A stretch of DNA of 64,000 nt, taken from assembly GCA_963422705.1 (NCBI GenBank), contig OY730443.1, positions 3,720,001-3,784,000 on the forward strand. The letters are read 5' to 3'. Of the stretch, positions 35,284-43,374 are shown one piece after another. The position numbers and the translations under genes were made by a program. Position 1 is the first letter of the stretch, and the number at the start of each line of letters is the position of its first letter. The stretch comes from G963422705 sp963422705. Lineage in GTDB: Bacteria > Poribacteria > WGA-4E > WGA-3G. The notes under the pieces were generated by a model that saw nothing but the letters and a program-made list of their open reading frames with translations, had not been told where the DNA came from and searched no databases.

Positions 35284-35988
35284 TCACTCCCCCAGATAAG
35301 CTTGGCGTACCCGTTCATCTGCTAACAGGTGAGTTGATGTGCCTTCAATCTGGATTTCACCAGTCTCCATCACATAACCGCGATGCGTCATGCTGAGTGC
35401 GATTTGCGCGTTCTGTTCAACCAGCAAAATCGTGGTGCCTTCGGTATTAATTTGCTGAATAATTTCAAAAATCTGTTTAACAATCAGCGGTGCAAGTCCT
35501 AAAGAGGGTTCATCAAGCAGCAGAAGTCTCGGTTTTGACATCAGGGCACGTCCAATCGCGAGCATCTGCTGTTCACCCCCGCTGAGGCTTCCGCCATTCT
35601 GTTTTCGTCGCTCTGAAAGCACGGGGAACAACCCAAAAACTTTATCTAAGTCAGAACGAACGCTGGATGCATCGGGCCTCAGGTACGCCCCGAGTTCAAG
35701 GTTCTCAAGCACACTCATCTCTGGAAAGATAAGACGTCCCTCCGGCACCTGGGAGATGCCGAGGGCGACACGTTCCTCCGGGGGGATTTCAATGATGTCC
35801 ACGCTTTCAAAGTAGATACTCCCTTCAACCGGTTTATGAATACCGGAGATAGTCATCAACGTGGTAGACTTTCCGGCCCCATTCGCACCAATGAGGCAGA
35901 CCATTTCGCCCGCATTCACCTCAAGCGAAATTCCGCGGACGGCCCGGATGTTTCCGTAGTAGGTATGAATGTTTTTGAGTTCAAGCAT
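35284..35988 (-). CDS. livF: Branched-chain amino acid ABC transporter ATPase LivF
   Basis: The ATG at 35988 preceded by AGAGA gives 234 residues; a start 15 bases upstream is possible. Walker A is GANGAGKSTTLM, the signature LSGGEQQMLAIGRAL, Walker B LLLLDEPSLGLAP, and the switch His lies in ILLVEQNAQIAL (Gln-Asn form typical of LivF). The start ELKNIHTYYGNIRAVRG and end AYLGE are typical. It lies after livG. It drives import of branched-chain amino acids or related solutes at the inner membrane. The permeases LivH/LivM and the binding protein are not in the window. Confidence 0.9.
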   Translation of the reverse strand: MLELKNIHTYYGNIRAVRGISLEVNAGEMVCLIGANGAGKSTTLMTISGIHKPVEGSIYFESVDIIEIPPEERVALGISQVPEGRLIFPEMSVLENLELGAYLRPDASSVRSDLDKVFGLFPVLSERRKQNGGSLSGGEQQMLAIGRALMSKPRLLLLDEPSLGLAPLIVKQIFEIIQQINTEGTTILLVEQNAQIALSMTHRGYVMETGEIQIEGTSTHLLADERVRQAYLGE

Positions 35989-36032
35989 AGTGTTCTCTAT
36001 CATTCTTCGGCGTTATGGAAGCTGCCATTCAC

Positions 36033-36812
36033 TTACGACTCAGTGGTTCCTAGGTAAGCCGCAATAACGCGTTCATCGTTTTGCACATCGGCAGGCTTTC
36101 CATCACTAATTTTTTCACCGTGGTCCAAAACGGTAACCCAATCGGAAATTTGCATCACTACTTTCATATCGTGTTCAATGAGTAGGACTGCAATGTTTTG
36201 TTCTCGAATGGCATAGATGAGTTCAATAAGTTCTTGTGTTTCGTGTGGGTTCATGCCAGCCGCGGGTTCATCCAACAAAAGGAGCCTCGGTTCAGTGGCT
36301 AAAGCCCTGGCGATTTCAACGCGCCGCTGGTCACCGTATGAAAGGTTGCCGGCGGACTGTTGGATCACTTCACTCAAACCCACAAATTTTAACATCTGTG
36401 ATGCGTGTTCGGTAATATCTGCTTCCTCTCGCCGTTGCCCCGGCGTCCGAAAGACTGAGCCTATCAGAGTACTTTTGGTACGCGGATGCCTGCCAATTTT
36501 AACATTATCAAGCACCGTTAACTCCGAGAAGAGCCGAATATTCTGAAAGGTTCTCGCGATGCCGAGTTCCGTAATCTCATCTGGACGTAAGCCGGTAATG
36601 GTTTTGCCAAAAAAAGTTACTGTTCCCTTAGTCGGCTTATCCATGCCCGTCACGCAGTTAAAGAGTGTTGTTTTTCCTGCACCATTTGGACCGATAAGGC
36701 TAAAAATTTGCGACGATTGCAGAGTGAGTGTAATATCCGAGCAGGCAACTACACCGCCGTAATGCCGGGTGAGTCGATGCGTCGCGAGTAGGTATCTCGT
36801 GTCATCCGCCAT
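36033..36812 (-). CDS. livG: Branched-chain amino acid ABC transporter ATPase LivG
   Basis: Starting at the ATG at 36812 (AGGAG 7 bases upstream) the protein has 259 residues. It has Walker A GPNGAGKTTLF, ELGIARTFQNIRLFSELTVLDN, signature LSYGDQRRVEIARAL, Walker B LLLLDEPAAGMNP, and VLLIEHDMKVVMQISDW with the switch His, all LivG-like. livF follows 44 bases downstream. Both ATPases end the operon, but upstream there is only a 328-base gap and a gene on the other strand, so the transporter's membrane and binding components must be encoded elsewhere. Confidence 0.9.
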   Translation of the reverse strand: MADDTRYLLATHRLTRHYGGVVACSDITLTLQSSQIFSLIGPNGAGKTTLFNCVTGMDKPTKGTVTFFGKTITGLRPDEITELGIARTFQNIRLFSELTVLDNVKIGRHPRTKSTLIGSVFRTPGQRREEADITEHASQMLKFVGLSEVIQQSAGNLSYGDQRRVEIARALATEPRLLLLDEPAAGMNPHETQELIELIYAIREQNIAVLLIEHDMKVVMQISDWVTVLDHGEKISDGKPADVQNDERVIAAYLGTTES

Positions 36813-36909
36813 TTGCAACTCCTAAGACGGGATTTCAAATATAGTATAACGCGAGCTTGCGACGATGTCAAACTGAATTGGCCGCTCCCATATTTTCGAA
36901 AGAAAAATC

Positions 36910-36939
36910 TTGACAGATATTTGAAAGCGTCGTTAAAAT
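36910..36939 (+). promoter_or_regulatory. Sigma-70-type promoter of a candidate small RNA
   Basis: An exact TTGACA (36910-36915) and TAAAAT (36934-36939) are 18 bases apart. Transcription would start near 36946 and run through a structured stretch into the hairpin at 37020-37051, with no open reading frame of note. Confidence 0.5.
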
Positions 36940-36945
36940 AACAGG

Positions 36946-37057
36946 TAATTAACGGAAAACCTCCCGAAAGCCGCGCCGAAACCGACTAGCCGGTTGTGAT
37001 GGATAGAGAACCGTTCAAAAGCAGCCGGTGTTCTCTAATACACTGGCAGCTTTTTTT
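36946..37057 (+). ncRNA. Candidate small RNA or structured leader of unknown class
   Basis: An RNA of about 112 bases is framed by its own promoter (36910-36939) and an intrinsic terminator (37020-37057). It can fold into an outer stem AACGG (36951-36955) with CCGTT (37011-37015), and within it a hairpin AACCG-ACTAGC-CGGTT (36980-36995). The gene behind it (sulfurtransferase, 37141) has its own perfect promoter at 37067-37095, downstream of the terminator, so this looks like a free-standing RNA. It could also be a transcription-controlling riboswitch; the stretches GGAAAACC and AGCCGGTTG recall parts of GEMM/c-di-GMP-I RNAs only loosely, and the diagnostic GACGCAAAGCC core is absent. No known family is claimed. 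Confidence 0.45.
37020..37057 (+). terminator. Intrinsic terminator
   Basis: AGC-A-GCCGGTGT, an 8-base loop, then ACACTGGC-A-GCT form a stem of 8 plus 3 base pairs with one mismatch and one G-U pair, followed directly by seven T. It stands between two promoters, which is expected if it ends a small RNA. Confidence 0.65.
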
Positions 37058-37066
37058 GCTAAAAAT

Positions 37067-37095
37067 TTGACAAATCGCACTGTGAAAAGTATAAT
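37067..37095 (+). promoter_or_regulatory. Perfect-consensus sigma-70 promoter of the sulfurtransferase gene
   Basis: TTGACA (37067-37072) and TATAAT (37090-37095) are separated by exactly 17 bases. The ATG follows at 37141 with AAGGGG as ribosome site. It should give strong constitutive expression of the sulfurtransferase and perhaps the genes behind it. Confidence 0.75.
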
Positions 37096-37140
37096 ATAAG
37101 CAGTACTGAATAAAGAACGAAAAAAGACAAGGGGAAAAAA

Positions 37141-37989
37141 ATGGCGAATTACGCAAATCCTGATGTTTTAGTGAGCACCGAGTGGGTGGCGCAACACGGA
37201 AGCGAACCCGGCATCAGATTGCTTGAAGTCGATGTTGACACAACCGCTTATGCCGATGGACACATCGCCGGCGCCGTCGGACTCAATTGGCAAACACAAC
37301 TCTGTGACCAAGTGCGACGCGATATTCTCACAAAAGAGCAATTTGAAGAACTCTGCAACGACAGCGGCATCGGTAACGATACCACTGTTATTTTTTATGG
37401 TGATAACAACAATTGGTTTGCCACTTATGCACTCTGGCAATTCTGCTACTATGGGCACGATGAAAGCCTTCTTAAGGTAATGAACGGCGGGCGTCAAAAG
37501 TGGGACGATGAGGGGAGAGCACTTGTTACAGAGGTTCCGTCTTATGCCGGCACAGGGTATCTCGCAAAATTCCCCGATGACAATGTACGGGCTACCAAGG
37601 AGCATATCCTACCAACGTTGGAGCAAGATATTATAAACCTTGTGGATGTCCGGTCGCCGGCCGAATTTAGCGGAGAAATTATCGCACCGCCCAATCTTCC
37701 TGAAACCGCACAACGGGGTGGACATATTCCAGGGGCCGCGAATATTCCTTGGGCAACCGCTGTTGCCGAAGACGGAACCTTTAAATCTTTTGAGGAATTA
37801 GAAGCCATCTACGGTGGGGCAGGTGTCGACGCTGCTAAGGAAACCATCGCTTACTGCCGAATTGGCGAACGTTCATCACATACCTGGTTCGCCCTGAAGT
37901 ATCTCCTCGGATATGATAAAGTCCGAAACTATGATGGGAGCTGGACGGAATGGGGAAATCTCGTTGGGGCACCTATTTCTCGCGACTAA
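37141..37989 (+). CDS. Thiosulfate/3-mercaptopyruvate sulfurtransferase (two rhodanese domains)
   Basis: The 282-residue protein has two rhodanese domains in tandem. The first (about residues 8-130) has VSTEWVAQHG, YADGHIAGAVGLNW and TVIFYGDNNNWFATYALW, with no catalytic Cys. The second has VDVRSPAEFSGE, GGHIPGAANIPWA and the active loop YCRIGERSSHTWFALKYLL with the catalytic Cys in CRIGER. This loop is typical of thiosulfate sulfurtransferases, which move sulfane sulfur to cyanide or thiols. No signal peptide. A hairpin follows the gene at 38000-38035. Confidence 0.9.
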   Translation: MANYANPDVLVSTEWVAQHGSEPGIRLLEVDVDTTAYADGHIAGAVGLNWQTQLCDQVRRDILTKEQFEELCNDSGIGNDTTVIFYGDNNNWFATYALWQFCYYGHDESLLKVMNGGRQKWDDEGRALVTEVPSYAGTGYLAKFPDDNVRATKEHILPTLEQDIINLVDVRSPAEFSGEIIAPPNLPETAQRGGHIPGAANIPWATAVAEDGTFKSFEELEAIYGGAGVDAAKETIAYCRIGERSSHTWFALKYLLGYDKVRNYDGSWTEWGNLVGAPISRD

Positions 37990-37999
37990 GCTTCTAACA

Positions 38000-38040
38000 G
38001 ACAATTTCTGTCTTTACGACAAGATAGAAATTGTCTCTTT
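38000..38040 (+). terminator. Hairpin terminator after the sulfurtransferase gene
   Basis: GACAATTTCT (38000-38009) and AGAAATTGTC (38026-38035) form a perfect 10-bp stem with a 16-base loop, followed by TCTTT. The T run is short, so termination may be partial and allow read-through into the DUF4242-like gene. Confidence 0.5.
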
Positions 38041-38058
38041 AAAACAGTCTAAACAATT

Positions 38059-38346
38059 ATGCCTAAATTTGTCACGAACCATGCTATCGCCTGCATGACG
38101 CGCCAAGATGTCGAACGACTAATAAAAAGGTTCCGTGAAGCAGAAACCGATACCGTTAGAAACATTCGAGTCTTGTGCGATACACGCTCCGGTAGAATTC
38201 TTTGTGAATGGGAAGCCCCGGACCGCTTTACCTTAGTAGCTTTGTTGAAGGAATGCAACGTGCAACTCCGCGGTACCAGCGAATGGCTCATGGCGGTTCA
38301 ATACGAGTCAAGCGGCGATAAGCTCGTACCCGCAACGCGCCAATAG
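38059..38346 (+). CDS. DUF4242-like (SCO4226-type) small protein
   Basis: This 95-residue protein has the ferredoxin-like pattern of DUF4242: an MPKFVTNH start, DVERLIKRFREAE, and IRVLCDTRSGRILCEWEAPDRF leading to a helix and LMAVQY. SCO4226 from Streptomyces binds nickel; whether this protein does is unknown. There is no strong ribosome site. It lies between the sulfurtransferase and the PTPS gene on the same strand. Confidence 0.6.
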   Translation: MPKFVTNHAIACMTRQDVERLIKRFREAETDTVRNIRVLCDTRSGRILCEWEAPDRFTLVALLKECNVQLRGTSEWLMAVQYESSGDKLVPATRQ

Positions 38347-38371
38347 CCGGCGTAGCACTTCGTAAAAATTG

Positions 38372-39196
38372 ATGTACTATATAACCCGGCAGACTGCTTT
38401 CGAAGCATCACATCACAATTGGATTCCTGGCCTCAGTCATGCCGAAAACCGTGAACTCTATGGCGCCGCTGCCAATCCGAATAGCCACGGGCATAACTAC
38501 GTGCTGGAGGTGATGTTACGCGGCAATGTTGGCGCCGATGGAATGGTTATCAATTTGGTAACGTTGGACGCTTTATTGAAGACAGAGGTACTCGCAAACT
38601 ACGACCACAAGTACTTAAACTGCCAGCATCCCGTTTTCTCCAAAAACCCACATCTCCAACCTACAAACGAGAACATCGCTATTGAGATTTGGCAGCGCCT
38701 CGCTACCGTCCTGCCTGATAAACTCCTCCATCGGGCCCGCATATATGAAAATTCAACCCAATTTGTTGACTATTATGGAGAAGCACAGATGGTTTATTTA
38801 ACCAAAGTCTACGAATTTAGTGCCGCCCATCGACTGCACAGCCACGTACTCACCGATGAGGAGAATCTTAACATCTTCGGGAAGTGTAACAATCCAGCGG
38901 GACACGGACATAACTATGTGCTTGAAGTGACTGTCAAAGGCCAGATAGACGCTAAAACAGGGTTGGTTGCAGGGTTAAACCTACTGGACCAAGCCGTTGA
39001 AAGGCATGTCTATGCCCGGTTTGATTACAAGCATCTCAACTTGGATACGTCAGAATTCAAAAACCTCAATCCGACATCGGAAAACTTCGTCAAAGTCCTT
39101 TGGAACATACTCGAACCCTCTGTTGTACCGGTGACTTTACACCGGCTGCGATTGCGCGAAACGCCAAAAAACCATTTTGATTATTACGGGGAGTAG
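38372..39196 (+). CDS. Tandem two-domain 6-pyruvoyl-tetrahydropterin synthase family protein
   Basis: The 274-residue protein (ATG at 38372) has two PTPS domains. The first (about residues 1-135) has FEASHHNW and NPNSHGHNYVLEV, which keep the zinc His residues, but its catalytic Cys is replaced (YGAAANPNSHGHNY). The second (from about residue 140) has FSAAHRLH, FGKCNNPAGHGHNYVLEV with the catalytic Cys, and FDYKHLNLD with the Asp-His pair, close to true PTPS rather than QueD. It would convert dihydroneopterin triphosphate to 6-pyruvoyl-tetrahydropterin. folE follows by 4 bases. The first domain may be structural. A normal PTPS is one domain of about 120-150 residues that assembles as a hexamer. 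Confidence 0.85.
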   Translation: MYYITRQTAFEASHHNWIPGLSHAENRELYGAAANPNSHGHNYVLEVMLRGNVGADGMVINLVTLDALLKTEVLANYDHKYLNCQHPVFSKNPHLQPTNENIAIEIWQRLATVLPDKLLHRARIYENSTQFVDYYGEAQMVYLTKVYEFSAAHRLHSHVLTDEENLNIFGKCNNPAGHGHNYVLEVTVKGQIDAKTGLVAGLNLLDQAVERHVYARFDYKHLNLDTSEFKNLNPTSENFVKVLWNILEPSVVPVTLHRLRLRETPKNHFDYYGE

Positions 39197-39200
39197 TTTT

Positions 39201-39758
39201 TTGAAACCCTCATTAAAAGAACTATTTACGCAAATCTTAGAAAATTTAGGCGAAGACCCGGCACGTCAAGGCTTGGTTAGAACGCCGCACCGGGCGGCGA
39301 AAGCAATGGAATTTTTAACCAGCGGCTACCGTCAAGATATCAACAAAATCTTGAATGAAGCGATATTTGATGAAGGCTATGATGAAATGGTCATTGTCAA
39401 AGATATTGAATTCTACAGTTTGTGTGAACACCACATCCTCCCGTTTTGGGGAAAGTGTCATGTTGGATATATCCCACGAAAACATATCATCGGATTGAGT
39501 AAGATTCCGAGAATCGTTGATATGTTTGCACGTCGGCTCCAGGTTCAGGAACGGCTCACGCGCGAAATCGCCGAGGCATTAGGGACTACGTTGAACCCTC
39601 AAGGTGTTGGGGTTATCATGGAAGGGCAGCACATGTGTATGATGGCGCGTGGGATTGAAAAGCAAGCGCCCAAAATGAACACGAGTGTCATGCGGGGTAT
39701 CTTTCGAGAGAGTAGTTTAACCCGTGGGGAATTCCTACGATGCATTGACATTTCTTAA
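39201..39758 (+). CDS. folE: GTP cyclohydrolase I
   Basis: The start is taken as TTG at 39201, which has GGGGAG 7 bases upstream; the open frame extends 24 bases further back into the previous gene. The 185-residue protein has the GCH1 motifs: LVRTPHRAAKAMEFLTSGY, FYSLCEHHILPFWGKCHVGYIP (zinc Cys and His), IIGLSKIPRIVDMFARRLQVQERLT, and GVGVIMEGQHMCMMARGI. It makes dihydroneopterin triphosphate from GTP, the first step of folate, tetrahydrobiopterin or queuosine. The product is the substrate of the PTPS encoded just upstream. Confidence 0.93.
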   Translation: MKPSLKELFTQILENLGEDPARQGLVRTPHRAAKAMEFLTSGYRQDINKILNEAIFDEGYDEMVIVKDIEFYSLCEHHILPFWGKCHVGYIPRKHIIGLSKIPRIVDMFARRLQVQERLTREIAEALGTTLNPQGVGVIMEGQHMCMMARGIEKQAPKMNTSVMRGIFRESSLTRGEFLRCIDIS

Positions 39759-39913
39759 ATTTTCTATTTTTTCTATCAAATCAAGAAGGCGAATTGAACC
39801 TGAAGGTGCTTGAACAATCCTAGTAGTGGCATTGCGTCCTGTGACGGTGTGTATTTCGTTACTTATTTTTTCCAAGGCAACACTTTTTCCCATTCCCATA
39901 AAGAGTTCAACAC

Positions 39914-40642
39914 ATGAAAAGAATTGCTCAGCTTAACGGAAAGGTTGTAGTCATTACCGGTGCATCAAAAGGAATTGGCAAGGCGACAGCATTGGCTTTC
40001 GCAGAAGCAGGTGTCAAGCTTGTGCTCGCTGCACGCGGGCGCAACGATTTAGAGCAAGTCGCGGCGGAACTTCATCAGCGCGGCACTGAAGTGATAGCCG
40101 TCCCGACTGATGTCACGCAGATAGAATCTGTCAAACGACTCATCCACCAGACGTTGGAGATGTATCAACAGTTAGATATTTTAGTTAACAATGCCGGCGG
40201 TGGAAGGTTCGGCCCCGTTGTTGATTTCGCTCCGGCGGATTGGGACAGTGTGCTCGATACGAATTTAAAGGGGTTCTATCTCTGTTCCAAGTCGGTGCTT
40301 CCACGAATGTTAGCCCAAGGGCACGGCCAGATTATTAATATTCTTTCGATTGCCGCCAAGGTACCTTTTGAAGCATCGAGTGCGTACTGCGCGGCGAAGG
40401 CGGGGGCGCTGGCATTTACAAAAGTCTTAGCTGCCGAAGTCCGACGGAATAATATCAAGGTAACCGCTGTTTTGCCCGGTTCAGTGCATACCTCCTTTTG
40501 GGATGAGATTCCTGTCCATCCGGACTTTGAGCAGATGCTGCAACCTGAGCATATCGGGGAAACGGTAGTGGCTATCTGTTCACAACCGCGGGGTATGGTA
40601 ACTGATGAGATGGTTGTGACGCCGCCGCTTGGGATTTTGTAG
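39914..40642 (+). CDS. Short-chain dehydrogenase/reductase
   Basis: The 242-residue protein has the classical SDR features: GASKGIGKA for the cofactor loop, NNAGGG, the Ser of ILSIAAKVP, and YCAAK for YxxxK. It resembles 3-oxoacyl-ACP reductases, but its closeness to folE and a PTPS allows a sepiapterin-reductase-like role, the last step of tetrahydrobiopterin synthesis. The 155-base gap to folE argues against tight coupling. Substrate is unproven. Confidence 0.8.
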   Translation: MKRIAQLNGKVVVITGASKGIGKATALAFAEAGVKLVLAARGRNDLEQVAAELHQRGTEVIAVPTDVTQIESVKRLIHQTLEMYQQLDILVNNAGGGRFGPVVDFAPADWDSVLDTNLKGFYLCSKSVLPRMLAQGHGQIINILSIAAKVPFEASSAYCAAKAGALAFTKVLAAEVRRNNIKVTAVLPGSVHTSFWDEIPVHPDFEQMLQPEHIGETVVAICSQPRGMVTDEMVVTPPLGIL

Positions 40643-40696
40643 CGTGTCAGGCTGTAGGGTTTCTCAGCAGTTGTATTAAATCAGAATCTTCTTCGG

Positions 40697-42022
40697 TTAA
40701 TTCGGTATGAAACGCCCCAATCGCCTCCGAATCCGAATTTTCCGAATCGCGCGTGCATCTGCATCCATAATTGTAATAATCGACTCACCCAACTCAAATT
40801 CCGTTCCTGCTTCTGGAATGGTTCCCGTCCTGTCAAGGATATAACCGGCAATCGTTTCATAGTCGCCTTCGGGAATAGGGAGGTGGTAATGTTCTGTCAA
40901 GATATCTACCTCGGTTCTGCCATCGCATTCAAGGATTCGTGGGGTAATGAGTCGAATAAAGTCGGGTTCATCGCGTTCATCTGCAAATTCGCCAATGATT
41001 TCTTCAATTAAATCTTCAACGGTAGCTAAGCCAATAATTCCGCCATATTCATCAACGGCAAATACCATTGTATGCGGGCTATTCTGAATTTCTTTGAGAA
41101 GTGCGTTAATGCTTTTAGATTTAGGGACAAATTGTAAATCCGTTCGAATAAACGGCCCGATTGTTTCAGGATGCTTCTCCGCGTAGATAACATCCAACAA
41201 GTTTACAATTCCGACAAAGTTATGGCTCTGTTCTTCATAAACAGGGAGGCGCGAGAAGCCGGAATCAGATGCGATTTTTAAGAATTCTTCGCATGTCGTA
41301 TTTTTTTCTATCGCCACAATATCGACAAGGGGCACCATCACTTGCGCAACTGTGCGGTTTTGCAGGTGAAGCAAGCTGTGAATCATGCGCCGCTGAGCTG
41401 TCAGTAAATCCCCGGAACGTTCGCCCATCGTCGCTAAGAGGCGTAATTCTTCGCGTTGTGCGTCTGGACTTGGTCCAGTTGTTTTCCTGTCTACGAGTTT
41501 GACAAGGAATTGCGCGCTATTTCGCACAAGGTAAAGCATCGGGGCGAAAATTAGCTCTGACAACCGGAGGAGATAAGCATAACGGAGTGCTAAAGCATCT
41601 GCCTTGACACGAAAAATGGTTTTTGGTAAAATTTCACCAAAGATGAGCAGCAGGATAGTTATGCTGATAGTGGCGATGAGCCCCCGCAGTCCCACAGTGA
41701 GGGTTGTAAAGACTCGTGCCGTGAGACGTTCACCGAATTGGGCGAGAAGGACGTTCGCCAGATTTGTTCCGACTAAGGTGATAGCCAACATTCTATCAGG
41801 TGATTGTATTAAGCGGTGTACAATTTTCGCCTGTGGCGCACCGGTGCTGAGCAATTGGTTTATCCGGATTTTGTTTACCGAGACGAGGGCGGTTTCCGAG
41901 CCAGAATAGAAGGCGGACAGGATAAGGAAAGCAACTATTGCGGCGAGAAACGAACCGAACACTGCAAACTGTGCGGAGCCCCCGGCGCCCAGAAAAAATA
42001 AGGAGAAAAAGAGTAGTTTCAA
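40697..42022 (-). CDS. CNNM/CorC (HlyC) family membrane protein with CBS domains
   Basis: The 441-residue protein has an N-terminal DUF21 (CNNM) membrane domain with about four hydrophobic segments (LSAFYSGSETALVSVNKIR; LVGTNLANVLLAQ), then a CBS pair (VAQVMVPLVDIVAIE, GFSRLPVYEEQSHNFVGIVNLLDVIY; TMVFAVDEYGGIIGLATVEDLIEEIIGEFADE) and a C-terminal CorC_HlyC domain. CNNM proteins export or transport Mg2+ or Na+. It begins 8 bases after the end of a paralogue with the same layout, so the pair is an operon from a tandem duplication. Confidence 0.88.
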   Translation of the reverse strand: MKLLFFSLFFLGAGGSAQFAVFGSFLAAIVAFLILSAFYSGSETALVSVNKIRINQLLSTGAPQAKIVHRLIQSPDRMLAITLVGTNLANVLLAQFGERLTARVFTTLTVGLRGLIATISITILLLIFGEILPKTIFRVKADALALRYAYLLRLSELIFAPMLYLVRNSAQFLVKLVDRKTTGPSPDAQREELRLLATMGERSGDLLTAQRRMIHSLLHLQNRTVAQVMVPLVDIVAIEKNTTCEEFLKIASDSGFSRLPVYEEQSHNFVGIVNLLDVIYAEKHPETIGPFIRTDLQFVPKSKSINALLKEIQNSPHTMVFAVDEYGGIIGLATVEDLIEEIIGEFADERDEPDFIRLITPRILECDGRTEVDILTEHYHLPIPEGDYETIAGYILDRTGTIPEAGTEFELGESIITIMDADARAIRKIRIRRRLGRFIPN

Positions 42023-42030
42023 TTTTTTTA

Positions 42031-43374
42031 TTATTCAGCGCAAAAACGAATAAACAGAGAAGTAATCAGATTATCCTTTGTCGCAGCGATTTCGAATTCA
42101 ACCCCGTTATCGTCAACTAAAGACTCGCCGACGGAAGGGATACGTCCAAAGAGCGCGAATGCGTATCCCCCGATAGTATCGGCGGCTTCTTCGCTCAGGT
42201 TTAAGCCGAATTGCTGATTAATTTCACGGATAGTCACGCGTCCAGAGGTTTCAAAAGACAACGGGGAATCAGAATGTTGGATATAGCGCGCTTTGGAAGG
42301 CAGATGTTGCGCCCTATCGTGTTCATCAACGATGTCCCCCACAACCTGTTCAACAATATCTTCTGTTGTGATAATACCAGAAACACCGCCGTACTCATCA
42401 AGCAGAATCGCCATTTTCGTTTTTTTGCGTGTCAGCTGTGGCAAAAGAATACCGATTTTACGGGTTTCAAGCACCAAAAGCGGTTCACGAATGAGTGTCC
42501 CGGCTTCACTCTGATGAGCAAAAGGTGATTGCCTCCTCTGCATTTTGAGAAACGCCTCAATTGTCAAAGAGTCCAGAGGTAAGTGCTGCCATAAAGGGAT
42601 ATCTTTGACATAGAAGATACCACAGATATTATCAATCTGTTTGCGATAAACGGGAATACGGGAGAATCCGGATTCTCTTGCCCGGGCTAAAGTTGCCTGA
42701 ATTGACGCTGAGGTAAGCACAGCGACAACCTCCGTTCGTGGCACCATAACCTCTTTTGCCTCAATGTCGCGCAATTGAAGAATGTTACTCACGATTTCCC
42801 GTTCATCAGCCGGGAGTGCCTCTTCATGATAGGTAGAGACGATATCCTGGAAATCTGCGGCAGTGAGTTGCTCCTTCGGGGCGACGTTCCCCCCGAATAT
42901 CGGAATCAGAAAATCAATGATACGGCGCAAAATCGAACGGACAGGCGAGATGATAATCGAAAACATCCAAAGTGGCGAGGCTGTCCAAGCCGCAAAATTC
43001 TCAGCATTTTTAATCGCTAAGGTTTTGGGGGCCAACTCCCCGAAAATCAACATGAGTACCACGCTGAGCCCTGTAGCTGTTGACAATTGGACAATTTCGG
43101 GGGATTCCGGAAGGAGCTGCCCGACAAGCCATAACATCAAAATCGCGAAGGCAACGTTAACCAGATTGTTACCCAATAGTACAGTAATAAACAACCGGCG
43201 TGGGTTATCGATAAAATTGACAATCGCAGATTCACCCCTCTTTTCCAAGCGGATTCGTTCAATTTGCACCCGCGTCAACGCGCATAAAGCCGTTTCCGAA
43301 CCCGAAAAAAAGCCGGAAAGGATAAGTAACCCTGCTAAGCCAATCAGATAAGGAAGTAGTGGAACAACATCCAT
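42031..43374 (-). CDS. CNNM/CorC family membrane protein with CBS domains (paralogue)
   Basis: The 447-residue protein has the same order of domains as its neighbour: a DUF21 membrane part (LSGFFSGSETALCALTRVQ; LLGNNLVNVAFAILM), CBS domains (KEVMVPRTEVVAV; GFSRIPVYRKQIDNICGIFYVKDIP; MAILLDEYGGVSGIITTEDIVEQVVGDIVDEHD) and a C-terminal transporter-associated domain. It starts the operon. The two proteins are diverged enough to suggest different partners or ions. CNNM family transport of Mg2+ or Na+ is the likely role. Confidence 0.88.
   Translation of the reverse strand: MDVVPLLPYLIGLAGLLILSGFFSGSETALCALTRVQIERIRLEKRGESAIVNFIDNPRRLFITVLLGNNLVNVAFAILMLWLVGQLLPESPEIVQLSTATGLSVVLMLIFGELAPKTLAIKNAENFAAWTASPLWMFSIIISPVRSILRRIIDFLIPIFGGNVAPKEQLTAADFQDIVSTYHEEALPADEREIVSNILQLRDIEAKEVMVPRTEVVAVLTSASIQATLARARESGFSRIPVYRKQIDNICGIFYVKDIPLWQHLPLDSLTIEAFLKMQRRQSPFAHQSEAGTLIREPLLVLETRKIGILLPQLTRKKTKMAILLDEYGGVSGIITTEDIVEQVVGDIVDEHDRAQHLPSKARYIQHSDSPLSFETSGRVTIREINQQFGLNLSEEAADTIGGYAFALFGRIPSVGESLVDDNGVEFEIAATKDNLITSLFIRFCAE

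Noticed and set aside
36946..37057. c-di-GMP-I (GEMM) riboswitch
   Set aside because: Only short stretches agree and the diagnostic GACGCAAAGCC core is missing, so no class is claimed.
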